From assembly GCA_902763335.1 (NCBI GenBank), contig CACWRR010000004.1, positions 1-64,000 on the forward strand: a DNA stretch of 64,000 nt. The letters are read 5' to 3'. Under the pieces are notes generated by a model. The model searched no databases and was not told the origin of the DNA. It was given only the letters and a program-made list of their open reading frames with translations. Positions within the stretch are counted from its first letter, which is position 1; each line of letters begins with the position of its first letter. This DNA is from an uncultured Lachnospiraceae bacterium. GTDB lineage: Bacteria > Bacillota > Clostridia > Lachnospirales > Lachnospiraceae. Of this stretch, positions 35,794-45,715 are shown in pieces. Position numbers and translations under genes: made by a program.

Positions 35794-37614
35794 CTATTCA
35801 ACCGTTACAGATTTTGCAAGATTTCTCGGTTTATCTACATCACAGCCTTTAAGTACTGCTGTGTAATATGCAATATACTGCATAGGAACAAGCGCTAACA
35901 TTGGCATCATAATATCATCCATGTTAGGAAGTGTAACGAGATGATTTGCCACAGCCTTATCATCTTCTGTTCCCTCTCTGCATATCATGGTTACCTTTGC
36001 TCCTCTTGCCTTAACCTCTTTAATATTACTCAATGTTTTCTCAAAAAGGTCGCTCTGCGTCGCAATGGCAATAACCGGCATATCGTCTGTTACAAGAGAT
36101 ATTGTTCCGTGCTTTAACTCTCCTGCCGCATATGATTCAGAGTGAATATAAGATATTTCCTTTAATTTAAGTGAGCCTTCCATACTGAGCGCATAGTCAA
36201 GTCCTCTTCCGATATATAACAGACTTTCTGCATTTATAAGTCTTGATGCTATAAACTGGCATCTTTCCTTAAGCACAAGAATATCCTGGATTTTATCAGG
36301 GACCTTCTGAAGTTCTGCCGTAAGCTCCATACATTTTTCCTTTGAAATGGCACCTTTCGCATATGCAAGTTCAAACGCAAGAAGATACATTACGGAAAGC
36401 TGTACTGCGTATGCTTTAGTAGATGCTACTGATATTTCAGGACCTGCATGAGTATATACTACCACATCTGATTCTCTCGCTATCGAAGAACCCTTAACAT
36501 TTACAACCGACATGGTTGTGGCTCCTTTTTCTTTTGCCAGTTTCAAAGCTGCCAGAGTATCTGCCGTCTCTCCTGACTGTGAAATAAGTATTACTAAATC
36601 TTTATCTGTTATTATCGGATTCCTGTATCTGAATTCCGACGCAATATCAACCGTAACTTCTATTCCCGCAATTCTTTCTATAACATATTTTCCGATAAGT
36701 CCGGCATGCATGGCTGTTCCGCAGGCAACTATATAAATACGGTTATAATCCCTAAGCATCTCCTTAGTCATACCACTCTCTTCAAGATAAGGCATTCCCT
36801 CAGATATTCTCGGTGCTATTGTAGTTCTTATTGCCGTAGGCTGTTCATTTATCTCCTTTAGCATGAAATGTTCATATCCGCCCTTTTCAGCTGCATCAAG
36901 ATCCCAGTCTGCCACATTTACTTCCTTCTTTACAGGATTTTTGTGAATATCACATACATCAACCCCGTTAACAGAAAGTGTTGCTATCTCGTTTGGTTCA
37001 AGAAGATAATAATTTCTTGTATATTTAAGTATAGCCGGTACATCGGATGCTATAAAGTTGCCATCCTCACCCAGTCCTATTATAAGCGGACTGTCCTTTC
37101 TGACTGCATATACTTTATCAGGAAAATCCCTGAAAAGTATTCCCATGGCATAAGAACCTCTTATTTCTTTTATTACATGGGCTATGGCATCCACCGGATT
37201 TCCCTCATAATAATAATCTAAAAGTTTGGCAACCGTCTCTGTATCCGTCTCACTTACAAAACTATAACCCTGATCTATGAGAAATTCTTTGATTTCCCTG
37301 TAATTTTCAATAATTCCGTTGTGAACTATGGACACTCTCTTATTTCCATGTGGATGTGAATTTATATCCGACGGTTCTCCATGTGTAGCCCATCTTGTAT
37401 GTCCGATACCACATGTTCCATGAGGTTTTCCTTCCTCTCCCATCTTTTTTTCAAGGTCTGCAAGTCTTCCTTTAGACTTTTTTACCTCTATCTGTCCATC
37501 ACACATTACCGCTATACCGGCAGAATCATAACCTCTGTATTCCAGTTTCGATAATCCGTCTATAAGTAAATCCACACAGTCATTTTTGCCTGTATAACCA
37601 ACTATTCCGCACAT
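35794..37614 (-). CDS. glmS: Glutamine--fructose-6-phosphate aminotransferase (isomerizing)
   Basis: GlmS makes glucosamine-6-phosphate, the entry to amino-sugar and wall synthesis. It starts MCGIVGYTG with the catalytic Cys2, has the glutaminase HTRWATHGEPS motif (about 71), two SIS domains (about 285 and 455) and the C-terminus DKPRNLAKSVTVE, all diagnostic. The length of 606 is normal. Only 26 bases separate it from topB, leaving no room for the glmS ribozyme found upstream in many Bacilli. Confidence 0.98.
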   Translation of the reverse strand: MCGIVGYTGKNDCVDLLIDGLSKLEYRGYDSAGIAVMCDGQIEVKKSKGRLADLEKKMGEEGKPHGTCGIGHTRWATHGEPSDINSHPHGNKRVSIVHNGIIENYREIKEFLIDQGYSFVSETDTETVAKLLDYYYEGNPVDAIAHVIKEIRGSYAMGILFRDFPDKVYAVRKDSPLIIGLGEDGNFIASDVPAILKYTRNYYLLEPNEIATLSVNGVDVCDIHKNPVKKEVNVADWDLDAAEKGGYEHFMLKEINEQPTAIRTTIAPRISEGMPYLEESGMTKEMLRDYNRIYIVACGTAMHAGLIGKYVIERIAGIEVTVDIASEFRYRNPIITDKDLVILISQSGETADTLAALKLAKEKGATTMSVVNVKGSSIARESDVVVYTHAGPEISVASTKAYAVQLSVMYLLAFELAYAKGAISKEKCMELTAELQKVPDKIQDILVLKERCQFIASRLINAESLLYIGRGLDYALSMEGSLKLKEISYIHSESYAAGELKHGTISLVTDDMPVIAIATQSDLFEKTLSNIKEVKARGAKVTMICREGTEDDKAVANHLVTLPNMDDIMMPMLALVPMQYIAYYTAVLKGCDVDKPRNLAKSVTVE

Positions 37615-37640
37615 ATAAATCCTCCATTTCGAATATGCAA

Positions 37641-39665
37641 TTATTTATAATTCTTTGATACCATGTCATATTTTTCCCGTAATTGTGCCTGATTCTGCAT
37701 TACAATTACATTTCTGGTACGTCTGGCAACAAACACCGCCAGCTTATTCATATATTCCTGCGATGTAATAGTTCCCTCTGCAACGTAGGTTAAACCCTTC
37801 TCCCAGCTTGCCGTAAGTTCAGGATTAAGCAGTTGTCCTATAGATGAATCCACAACTTCATACACCATCTCACCTTTCTGGGTCGGTGTAATTACCTGGG
37901 TTTTCCTGTTCAGCGCAATGTATTTTATATTAACAAGCTTTTTTAATATTTCTGCCCTTGTGGCACTTGTACCAATGCCGCTTCCCTTTATCTGCGCCCT
38001 TAACTCTTCATCTTCAATAAGCTGTCCGGCATTCTCCATCGCTAAAATCATTGAACCTGAATTGTATCTCTTTGGCGGAGAAGTCTCTCCGTCTTTGATT
38101 GCAAAATCATTACAGATAAGTGTATCACCTTTTTTTATTTTTTTCAACACATCAGATGACACACTGCCACCATTTCCCTGGGAATCATTATCATTATCCA
38201 CTTTCTTTTTTGAAAATGAATAATTAGTAACCTTTAAATAGCCTTCTTTTAACAGGTATTTTGCTGATGCAACAAAGTTTTCTGTATATTTTTTTTCTGA
38301 CTTTTCTGTAGCCTTTGATAATTTCAGCACACATTTCTGGTATTCTGCAGGAGGATAGAATATAGCTATAAACCTTCTGCATATAACCTCATACACTTTA
38401 ACCGAAACAGAACTAAGCTTTCCTATTCCTCCGATTCCCTGTCCCGTAGGAATAATTGCATAATGATCCGTTATCTGTTTATCATTCACATATCTGGTTG
38501 ATGAAATCTTTTTCCAAGCATCACCCGCCAGTATCTCCGCAGCATACTCCTTAAGTCCGGGAATATTATTAAGCCCCGATATATTTCTGTTTATCTGCTT
38601 TGCAACTGCAGTTGACAACACTCTGGCATCCGTTCTCGGATATGTTACCAGCTTATTTTCATACAGTTCCTGAACAATCTTTAAAGTTTCATCCGGACTT
38701 ATTTTAAATAGTTTAGAACATTCATTCTGCAGTTCCGCAAGGTTGAAGAGAAGCGGGGGATTTTTTTTCTCTTTCTTTCTCTCTATGCTATCTACATTAA
38801 ACAACGGCGGTTTTTCTCTGCTGCAGCTCTCTATCAGTTCTTCAGCCTTTTCTCTTTTTAAGAATCCACTGTCTTTATATACATATGGTGTGCCAAAATA
38901 TGCAGACTCTTCACTCACTCTCCATTCAGCCTCAACTTCTCCTTCATTTCCGTCTTTTATGCCAAATCTGCCTGATACCTTGTAAAACGGTGTCTTTACA
39001 AATGCACGTATCTCCCGTTCCCTTCTGACAACCATTCCAAGAACACAGGTCATAACTCTTCCGACAGATATTACTGTTCTGTCCTCTCTTAAATAATTTG
39101 ATATGCTTCTTCCATATTTAAGTGTCAGGGCTCTTGAAAAATTTATACCCATAAGATAGTCTTCTTTTGCCCTCAGATATGCTGCATCTGATAAGTTATC
39201 ATATTCAGACAGATCTTTAGCTTCCCTGATTCCTCTTAAAATCTCTTCCTCTGTCTGTGAGTCTATCCATACTCTTTTTCTTTTCTTGCCCTTAACACCT
39301 GCCATCTGCTCAACCAGTCTGTAAATATATTCTCCTTCACGTCCCGAATCGGTACAGACATATATGGTATCCACATCTTCTCTTGTAAGTAACCGCTTCA
39401 CTATTTCAAACTGCTTTTTCACTCCGTTTATAACTTCGTACTTGAAATCAACTGGAAGAAACGGTAACGTTTCTAATGACCATTTCTTAAATTTTTCATC
39501 GTATTTTTCCGGATAACTCATAGTTATAAGATGACCTACACACCATGTCACTATTGCATCTTCTGATTCTATGTATCCGTCCTGCCTTCTTCCATTAAGC
39601 TTCAATGCTTTGGAAAATTCCTGTGCAACACTTGGCTTTTCCGCTATATATACTGATTTTGCCAT
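37641..39665 (-). CDS. topB: DNA topoisomerase III (type IA)
   Basis: A type IA topoisomerase that decatenates and unlinks single strands. It has the TOPRIM start SVYIAEKPSVAQEFSKAL, the DSGREGEYI motif (about 105) and the active tyrosine in LVTYPRTDARVL (about 340), and ends in a region without zinc fingers, as expected for topB. The ATG at 39665 follows GAGG by about 7 bases; the earlier TTG reading is rejected. It follows the GGDEF-EAL gene tightly. Confidence 0.95.
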   Translation of the reverse strand: MAKSVYIAEKPSVAQEFSKALKLNGRRQDGYIESEDAIVTWCVGHLITMSYPEKYDEKFKKWSLETLPFLPVDFKYEVINGVKKQFEIVKRLLTREDVDTIYVCTDSGREGEYIYRLVEQMAGVKGKKRKRVWIDSQTEEEILRGIREAKDLSEYDNLSDAAYLRAKEDYLMGINFSRALTLKYGRSISNYLREDRTVISVGRVMTCVLGMVVRREREIRAFVKTPFYKVSGRFGIKDGNEGEVEAEWRVSEESAYFGTPYVYKDSGFLKREKAEELIESCSREKPPLFNVDSIERKKEKKNPPLLFNLAELQNECSKLFKISPDETLKIVQELYENKLVTYPRTDARVLSTAVAKQINRNISGLNNIPGLKEYAAEILAGDAWKKISSTRYVNDKQITDHYAIIPTGQGIGGIGKLSSVSVKVYEVICRRFIAIFYPPAEYQKCVLKLSKATEKSEKKYTENFVASAKYLLKEGYLKVTNYSFSKKKVDNDNDSQGNGGSVSSDVLKKIKKGDTLICNDFAIKDGETSPPKRYNSGSMILAMENAGQLIEDEELRAQIKGSGIGTSATRAEILKKLVNIKYIALNRKTQVITPTQKGEMVYEVVDSSIGQLLNPELTASWEKGLTYVAEGTITSQEYMNKLAVFVARRTRNVIVMQNQAQLREKYDMVSKNYK

Positions 39666-39673
39666 TTTATTCC

Positions 39674-41365
39674 TCAATATTTTTCATTAATTTTGCTAAT
39701 CAGTGTCTTGATTTTATCTGCACTCATTGGTTTTCCCAAATAAAATCCCTGAATATTATCGCAATTCATTTTCTTTAAATACTCGTACTGTTCCTTTGTC
39801 TCGACACCTTCAGCCACCGTTTCAAGTCCGAGCTTTTTCACCATCTTTATCACTGCATCAGTGATTATTCCCGTAGACGGGTCCGTAAGCATTGTATCCA
39901 CAAATGCCTTATCTATCTTTAACGTATCTATAGGAATATCCTTCAAATATGAAAGAGATGAGTATCCTGTTCCAAAGTCATCAAGCGATATCTTAAATCC
40001 TCTCTTCCTCAATCTCGAAAGTACATCAATGGTTTTATCAAAGTTTTCAATGAAAACTGACTCTGTTATCTCAATCTCTATATCTGACGGTAAAACATTT
40101 TTGCTGTTTACATACTCTATTAAAATATCAGAGAAATTATTCTCCTTTAACTGAATGGCTGAAATGTTAATAGACATCATGCCATTATAACCATAATTCA
40201 TCTTCCAGTCAACAAAATCATCCAATGCCTGACGTATTACCCACTGGCCTATATCTACTATACAACCGTTTTTCTCGGCCATCGGTATAAAATCTCCCGG
40301 ATTTATCAGTTCATCTTCGCTTACTTTCCATCTGATAAGTGCCTCAACACCTCTCAATTCATTTTTATCAGCATAATACTGAGGCTGATAATATAATACA
40401 AAATCAAGCTTTTCTACTGCTGCCTTTAATTTTTTCTCAAGTTTGACATTCTTTAAGAATTTTCTTAACATCGATTCTTCAAACACGCTTACCGAATTTT
40501 TGCCGTTTTTCTTTACATTGTACATGGCTATATCCGCACATTTTATCAAATCGTTAGCATTAAGTCCTCCAACAGGATATGTAGCGATTCCGGCACTTAT
40601 GGTAACATATATGTCACTACACTCCTTGATTTTAAAAGGTGACATGAGTTTCATTTTCAAATCATTGTATATTTCCATTATCTCATCTTCACCGGATGCA
40701 TCATATAATGCAATGGCAAATTCATCATTGCTGAATCTTCCGATTTTTACAGTCGGTGACGAATACTCAAGAAGCAGCTTCGCAAACATGATAAGAAGCT
40801 CATCACCTTTTTCATATCCTACAGTATCATTGATAAAATTGTAGTTATCAATATCTATGTACATGACCTGAATTCTGTTAAATCCACCATTTATAGCCTT
40901 TAATATTTCTTTATCCAGACGCTTAATAAAATAATTTCTGTTATAAACACCTGTATCGGCGTCAAAATATGCCATGTACTCTAATTCAATCTGTTTTTCC
41001 TTATCAGAGGTTATATCATGAAAAAAACAGAATTTTTCAACAAGCACTCCGTCCTTATCGTATCTGTTGGTTCCTGAATGTGAAATCCATGTTTTCCCAT
41101 CACCTATCCTATATTCTATCTCATAATTTTTCTCCTGCTTTCCAAGAATCCTCTCTATCTTATCCACAAATTTTTTTCGGTCATCCTCGTACACCAGATT
41201 AAGAAAACCGCTCTCATCGTTTTCCATTCCTTTTTCTATGCCGAAAATCTCTCTCCACCTTGCAGATGCAATAACATATCCGCTCTCATAATTAACATAT
41301 CTGAATCCCTCATTTGAATCACTGGATATAAATTCATATAATCCGTTATTATTACCTGTTCCCAT
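39674..41365 (-). CDS. PAS-GGDEF-EAL c-di-GMP signalling protein (degenerate GGDEF)
   Basis: A cytoplasmic signalling protein: a PAS-like domain (about 10-120), a GGDEF-type domain (about 130-290) and an EAL domain (about 300-555). In the GGDEF domain the signature reads SNDEF (in GRFSNDEFAI), so cyclase activity is doubtful. The EAL domain keeps GVEALIRWK, the loop-6 DDFGTGYSSLSYLK and ETVAEGVET, which predict active c-di-GMP phosphodiesterase. The start ATG at 41365 (MGTGNNNG) follows AAAGG by 8 bases; a longer reading to 41404 overlaps the upstream gene. It sits in a run with a two-component system and polyphosphate-type genes. Confidence 0.9.
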   Translation of the reverse strand: MGTGNNNGLYEFISSDSNEGFRYVNYESGYVIASARWREIFGIEKGMENDESGFLNLVYEDDRKKFVDKIERILGKQEKNYEIEYRIGDGKTWISHSGTNRYDKDGVLVEKFCFFHDITSDKEKQIELEYMAYFDADTGVYNRNYFIKRLDKEILKAINGGFNRIQVMYIDIDNYNFINDTVGYEKGDELLIMFAKLLLEYSSPTVKIGRFSNDEFAIALYDASGEDEIMEIYNDLKMKLMSPFKIKECSDIYVTISAGIATYPVGGLNANDLIKCADIAMYNVKKNGKNSVSVFEESMLRKFLKNVKLEKKLKAAVEKLDFVLYYQPQYYADKNELRGVEALIRWKVSEDELINPGDFIPMAEKNGCIVDIGQWVIRQALDDFVDWKMNYGYNGMMSINISAIQLKENNFSDILIEYVNSKNVLPSDIEIEITESVFIENFDKTIDVLSRLRKRGFKISLDDFGTGYSSLSYLKDIPIDTLKIDKAFVDTMLTDPSTGIITDAVIKMVKKLGLETVAEGVETKEQYEYLKKMNCDNIQGFYLGKPMSADKIKTLISKINEKY

Positions 41366-41381
41366 AGACTCAACCTTTCCC

Positions 41382-41990
41382 TTAATCCATAGCTGCCTGT
41401 TCATCTAATGTATTACTGTATGGAGGAAGGAAATTTGTAATAAAATATTCAGCTTCCTCCATGTTCATACTTTTAACCGCATTTAATGTAGATTCCTGTG
41501 CACTTATAAAATCTGTATTTCCCATATTCTTTTCCTCTATACACTTTATAAGTGCCGAAATCTTGTCGGCAGCTTTTACATACCTGTACAACTCTTTATT
41601 ATTTTCATTTTCATTATATATTTCTTTATAACACTCTCTCAATCCGTCAGGAAGTGCTGTCAAAAGTTTATTGACCGCTGCAGTTTCAACATTTTTATAC
41701 GCCTCTTCTATTCCCGGCTCAAAATATTTTACCGGTGTAGGCATGTCTCCCGTAATTATTTCCGAAGTGTCATGAAACATCGCCATCACCGCTACCTTAT
41801 CCGCATCAATATTTTTTCCAAAATATGTGTTTCCGATAACTACAAGACCATGTGCTATTACCGCAGTCTCGAAGCTATGCTCCGCTATATTTTCCGTTAT
41901 CGTGTTACGCATAAGTCCCCAACGGTTTATAAATTTCATTCTTGAAATCATTGCATAAAAGTTTTTATCATTTTTCTTTTCCATATTCAT
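41382..41990 (-). CDS. HD-domain 5'-nucleotidase (YfbR-like)
   Basis: A 202-residue HD hydrolase resembling YfbR, a deoxyribonucleoside 5'-monophosphatase. It shows NIAEHSFETAVIAH (about 27-40) and AMFHDTSEIITGDMPTPVK (about 66-84), the characteristic HD_3 motif with the DMPTPVK tail. The specificity for dNMP is inferred from the family. The start could be M1 or M3 (MEKKND). It lies between the DUF4956 gene and the GGDEF-EAL gene. Confidence 0.88.
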   Translation of the reverse strand: MNMEKKNDKNFYAMISRMKFINRWGLMRNTITENIAEHSFETAVIAHGLVVIGNTYFGKNIDADKVAVMAMFHDTSEIITGDMPTPVKYFEPGIEEAYKNVETAAVNKLLTALPDGLRECYKEIYNENENNKELYRYVKAADKISALIKCIEEKNMGNTDFISAQESTLNAVKSMNMEEAEYFITNFLPPYSNTLDEQAAMD

Positions 41991-41996
41991 CCCACA

Positions 41997-42689
41997 CTAT
42001 AACATTTCATCAGCCGTTTCATCTCTGCATATTACTATATTCAGATTACCGTTTCTGCATCTGATCTCATCTATAAATGCCTTCTCATCTGCATCGCTCT
42101 TCATCCTGATGGTATATGTAAGTTCATAAAGTGAACCCATATTTGTCGTTCTCACCTTATCAAGTCTCACGCTTTTTGAATACTGTTCAAAAAGATCATC
42201 AAACGCTCCCTGATAGTTCATATTCTCCGGTATCATAATTCTTAATATTTTTGTTTCGGTTCTGACTGAACCATAACCTGTTCTTCTCAATATAAAATAT
42301 ACTGCACCTATAATAACTGTACACATAATTGCAAAATTGATATATCCGAGTCCTGCTGCAAGTCCCACTGACATTGCAAAAAACACACTTGATATATCCT
42401 TTGAATTTCCCGGAAGACTTCTGAATCTTACGAGTGCAAAAGCCCCTGCTATTGAAAATGCTCTGGCTATATTGCTGCCTACAAGCATAATAACAACTGC
42501 CACCACTGCCGGTAAAATCACAAGTGAAAATGCAAAATTTGCTGAACATTTTTTATCCTTATCACTGTATATGTAAATAAGGCTGATAACTAACCCCAGA
42601 ACCAGTGCAACAAGAATCGAAATCACTGCCGTCTGATATGACACTGACACTCCCTGGTCTGCTGTTGCTGAAAATACTGTATCTAACAT
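41997..42689 (-). CDS. DUF4956 membrane protein
   Basis: A 230-residue protein with four or five membrane helices in the first 135 residues (including the strongly conserved AFSIAGAFALVRFRSLPGN) and a soluble C-terminal ~90-residue domain. DUF4956 proteins are usually next to VTC-domain proteins, as here, and are thought to act with them in polyphosphate formation or transport. Its ATG overlaps the stop of the VTC gene by 7 bases, which shows translational coupling. Confidence 0.9.
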   Translation of the reverse strand: MLDTVFSATADQGVSVSYQTAVISILVALVLGLVISLIYIYSDKDKKCSANFAFSLVILPAVVAVVIMLVGSNIARAFSIAGAFALVRFRSLPGNSKDISSVFFAMSVGLAAGLGYINFAIMCTVIIGAVYFILRRTGYGSVRTETKILRIMIPENMNYQGAFDDLFEQYSKSVRLDKVRTTNMGSLYELTYTIRMKSDADEKAFIDEIRCRNGNLNIVICRDETADEML

Positions 42690-43426
42690 AGTATGTCCTC
42701 CTGTTTTTTCATTTTTTTCTTTATATAATTTGTATACTCAGTCCCATACTTTGAAAATGAGGTTCTGAATAAACCATTCTCATTTAAAATATTAATAAGC
42801 CACAGCGGATATGAATTAACTACTTTTATCTCCATAAGCCACTTATCATTATCAAGAAGATATTCTCCCGTATCATCACTGTCAAGCCTCAGATTCTCTC
42901 TTCTTGTTCTGATATTTTTATCAAATGTTATTCTGAGTTCAGGATTATCCTTGCAGAATAATGCCGCCCTGTCATAAGCAAGAAACAGCTTTGGAACTGT
43001 CTTATAATGTTTCATAAAATATTCCAGTTCGTTCATAACCTGCCTGTTCATATAATCCTCATATGCCGGCTGCTCGTATGTTGATGCAAACTCATACGCC
43101 TCATCAAGCTTTAACACTGTACGCCTTTTATTGACAACACCCTTGTATTTTTTCTTAATCTCTAAGAATACCTTGGTATCGTGCTCTGCCCTTCCATAAC
43201 TTCTCAGCCTTAATTTTTCTTTATATACTGGTTTTTCTATCGACTTTCTTATAAGTTCATCCGTATCCGTATCATAATATATATTACAGATTGTATAGAA
43301 TCCGCCCTCTGCACTGAAGCCGTCTTCATACATGTATTCTTTCAACTGTTCCCTTAGCTTTATATATGTTTCATTATTGATCATATATTTATGCTCAACC
43401 CTGCTGAATACTTCTATCGCTGCCAT
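42683..43426 (-). CDS. VTC-domain protein (polyphosphate polymerase-like)
   Basis: Matches the catalytic domain of yeast Vtc4, which makes polyphosphate from ATP inside a tunnel lined by basic residues. Those are visible here: EHKYMIN (about 11), KEKLRLRSYG (about 70), FLEIKKKYKG followed by NKRRT (about 87-102), and WLMEIKVVNSYPLW near the C-terminus (about 200). The bacterial enzyme activity is inferred. It is cytoplasmic and coupled to DUF4956; it lies downstream of a two-component system, which may control it. Confidence 0.9.
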   Translation of the reverse strand: MAAIEVFSRVEHKYMINNETYIKLREQLKEYMYEDGFSAEGGFYTICNIYYDTDTDELIRKSIEKPVYKEKLRLRSYGRAEHDTKVFLEIKKKYKGVVNKRRTVLKLDEAYEFASTYEQPAYEDYMNRQVMNELEYFMKHYKTVPKLFLAYDRAALFCKDNPELRITFDKNIRTRRENLRLDSDDTGEYLLDNDKWLMEIKVVNSYPLWLINILNENGLFRTSFSKYGTEYTNYIKKKMKKQEDILC

Positions 43427-43448
43427 ACACTTTACCTTTCATGTATCA

Positions 43449-44906
43449 TTATAAATTTTCCTGTCGCAGAATCTTTGTCTCAAACCAGAATGTACTTCCC
43501 ATTCCCACAGTACTTCTTACTCCATATTTCATATTATGCATTTTTAAGACCTCTTTTGCAATCGAAAGTCCCATTCCTGTTCCTACAATATTCCGCTTTC
43601 CACCTGCTCTATAATATCTTCTCCATACATTTTCCTGTTCACTCTCAGGTATTCCTTCACCCGTATCTTCAACTTCTATCCTTACCACATCACCATTTAC
43701 AATCTGTCTTACAAACACGCATCCGTCATTTCCGGTGTAATTTATGGCGTTTCCAATCAGATTGTACACAACCTGATATATCTTATATTCATCTGCCTCT
43801 ACATATATCTGCCTGTCATATTCAAACGAAACCATGTATCCATATGGCTCAACCATCTTACATATCCTGCCAACTACTGAACTTATACTCGCAGTGATAT
43901 CATACTCATCACTCTCAAGTTCATTCACTCCGGCACTTATTCTTGATGCATCAAGCAGCTCGTTTACAAGTGTGGTAAGCCTGGTGGTTTCATCTATAAT
44001 AACCTGAATATTCTCAGGTGTATTTTCACCGGGTATATCCCTCATTACCTCTGCATATCCTGCTATCATGGTAAGGGGTGTTCTCAAATCATGGGATACG
44101 TTTGCTATAAGTTCTCTTTGGAGTACATCTATTCTTGCCAGTTTTACCGCTGCATGATTAAGCGTATCCGACAATCCGGCTATCTCCTTATAATCTCTTC
44201 CTTCAAACGAAACATCATAATTACCCTCTGCAAGTTCATTTGCAGTCACACTTATATTGACTAATGACTTTGTAACTCTCCTTGATATGATAAATGACAG
44301 ACAAAATGACAGTATAACCATAATAACCGACACATATACAAGCTGCACCCTCAGAGTATGAACCGTGGCCTTTACCGGTGTAATGGCTGATTCCATAAGA
44401 ACCATGACTTTCCCATTATTACCAGATTTCACGATATTTGAAAATAACACGCTCTCCATGCCTGTTTCAGATGATGCATCAGCAGACCCGCTATAATCCA
44501 CAGTGACATCCATATCAATATTTTTATCCATAACATTCATTTCATAACAGTTGTTATACTTTTCTGTTTTTTCATATAATTTTCTTATATCTGTTACAGA
44601 AAGTGTATGTATGTTACAGCCTCTTGTATCTCTTGATGAATATAAAGTCTCTCCACTGTCATTAACAATCATTATGCATATGTCGTATTCGTCAGCCAGT
44701 TTATTAATTCTGGCTGAAATATTATTGTCATCAATATTTTTCAATATTTTATTCCGGACAGTACCAAGATCATCTTTTCGTATTTTTTTATAAAAGCTGT
44801 CAAGATAAACAGTCTGTAAAAACCACAAAATAACAAGAAGCAATGCGTTAAATAAAATCAGATACCCAAAGAGACTCCATTTAATACTCAGTTTTTCACG
44901 CTTCAA
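43449..44906 (-). CDS. Sensor histidine kinase
   Basis: A membrane sensor kinase of 485 residues. Two membrane helices (about 12-32 and 185-205) flank a ~150-residue extracellular sensor domain. Then come HAMP (about 205-257), the dimerisation domain with VSHDLRTPLTMIAGYAEVM (His about 269), and the ATPase domain with NLIGNAINYTG, VEDTGEGIPE and GMGLSIAKEVLKMH. It starts at a TTG (44906) in the end of its response regulator gene, overlapping by 11 bases. The signal is unknown. Confidence 0.93.
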   Translation of the reverse strand: MKREKLSIKWSLFGYLILFNALLLVILWFLQTVYLDSFYKKIRKDDLGTVRNKILKNIDDNNISARINKLADEYDICIMIVNDSGETLYSSRDTRGCNIHTLSVTDIRKLYEKTEKYNNCYEMNVMDKNIDMDVTVDYSGSADASSETGMESVLFSNIVKSGNNGKVMVLMESAITPVKATVHTLRVQLVYVSVIMVILSFCLSFIISRRVTKSLVNISVTANELAEGNYDVSFEGRDYKEIAGLSDTLNHAAVKLARIDVLQRELIANVSHDLRTPLTMIAGYAEVMRDIPGENTPENIQVIIDETTRLTTLVNELLDASRISAGVNELESDEYDITASISSVVGRICKMVEPYGYMVSFEYDRQIYVEADEYKIYQVVYNLIGNAINYTGNDGCVFVRQIVNGDVVRIEVEDTGEGIPESEQENVWRRYYRAGGKRNIVGTGMGLSIAKEVLKMHNMKYGVRSTVGMGSTFWFETKILRQENL

Positions 44907-45564
44907 ATCTGTATCCGACTCCTCTTAATGTTACGAGAAATTTTCTGTATTCTCCCAGATTATTTCTCAAAAGCTTTATATGTGTATCAAGTGTTCTGTC
45001 ATCTCCAAAATAATCGTATCCCCATACATCATTTATTAATCTGCTTCTTGTGAGTGCTATTCCTCTGTTTTTAACAAAATACTGTAAAAGTTCATATTCT
45101 TTCGGAGTCATGCTTACTGCTTTACCGTCTATGGTCACAACCCGTCCCGTAAAATCAATTTTCAGCCCTTCACGCTCATATATTTCATGTACATTCTCAT
45201 CCGGTTTGTTTCTTGAAATAACTGCTCTTATTCTCATCATAAGCTCTCTCGGTGAAAACGGCTTAACAACATAATCATCAATCCCCATCTCAAATCCGTG
45301 TATTTTATCGTATTCTTCTCCTCTTGCCGATAAAATAATTATCGGGGTCTTTTTTTCTTCCCTGATCTTTTTACATACCGTAAATCCATCCATCTCCGGC
45401 ATCATAATATCAAGTATTATAAGGTCAAATTCCTCATTTTTACATTTTTGAATGGCTTCAACACCATTTGCTGCCTCTTCCATTTTAAATCCCTCAAATT
45501 CCCCATATTTTCTGATAAGTGTTCTTATCTTTTCTTCGTCATCCACAACTAAAATGTTATACAT
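44896..45564 (-). CDS. OmpR-family response regulator
   Basis: A 222-residue regulator with a receiver domain (phosphorylated Asp in LIILDIMMPEMDG, about residue 52, and the K in VVKPFSPREL, about 101) and a winged-helix output domain (about 125-222, ending VRGVGYRFEA-like). It forms a pair with the overlapping kinase. The VTC and DUF4956 genes follow in the same direction, so they are candidate targets. Confidence 0.94.
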   Translation of the reverse strand: MYNILVVDDEEKIRTLIRKYGEFEGFKMEEAANGVEAIQKCKNEEFDLIILDIMMPEMDGFTVCKKIREEKKTPIIILSARGEEYDKIHGFEMGIDDYVVKPFSPRELMMRIRAVISRNKPDENVHEIYEREGLKIDFTGRVVTIDGKAVSMTPKEYELLQYFVKNRGIALTRSRLINDVWGYDYFGDDRTLDTHIKLLRNNLGEYRKFLVTLRGVGYRFEA

Positions 45565-45632
45565 GATTCCGCTCCTCTTTCATATTTTTTACACGATACA
45601 ACAATTTATAATAGAACTTTTTACTATTTTTA

Positions 45633-45661
45633 TTGAAAAAATCTACAAAATACTATACAAT
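45633..45661 (+). promoter_or_regulatory. Promoter of the CheY/CheX-like pair
   Basis: TTGAAA (45633-45638) and TACAAT (45656-45661) with a 17-base spacer, about 55 bases before the first ATG. It is divergent from the two-component operon. Confidence 0.6.
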
Positions 45662-45715
45662 ATATACATAATATTAATAACAAATTTATTATATCCGCGA
45701 AAGGGGACAATGTCA

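Noticed and set aside
37615-37640. Possible glmS ribozyme before glmS
   Set aside because: Only 26 bases are available, too few for the ribozyme core.
45452-45709. N-terminal extension of the CheY-like ORF
   Set aside because: It runs through the divergent promoter region and the end of another gene. A good ribosome site and the receiver start support 45716.
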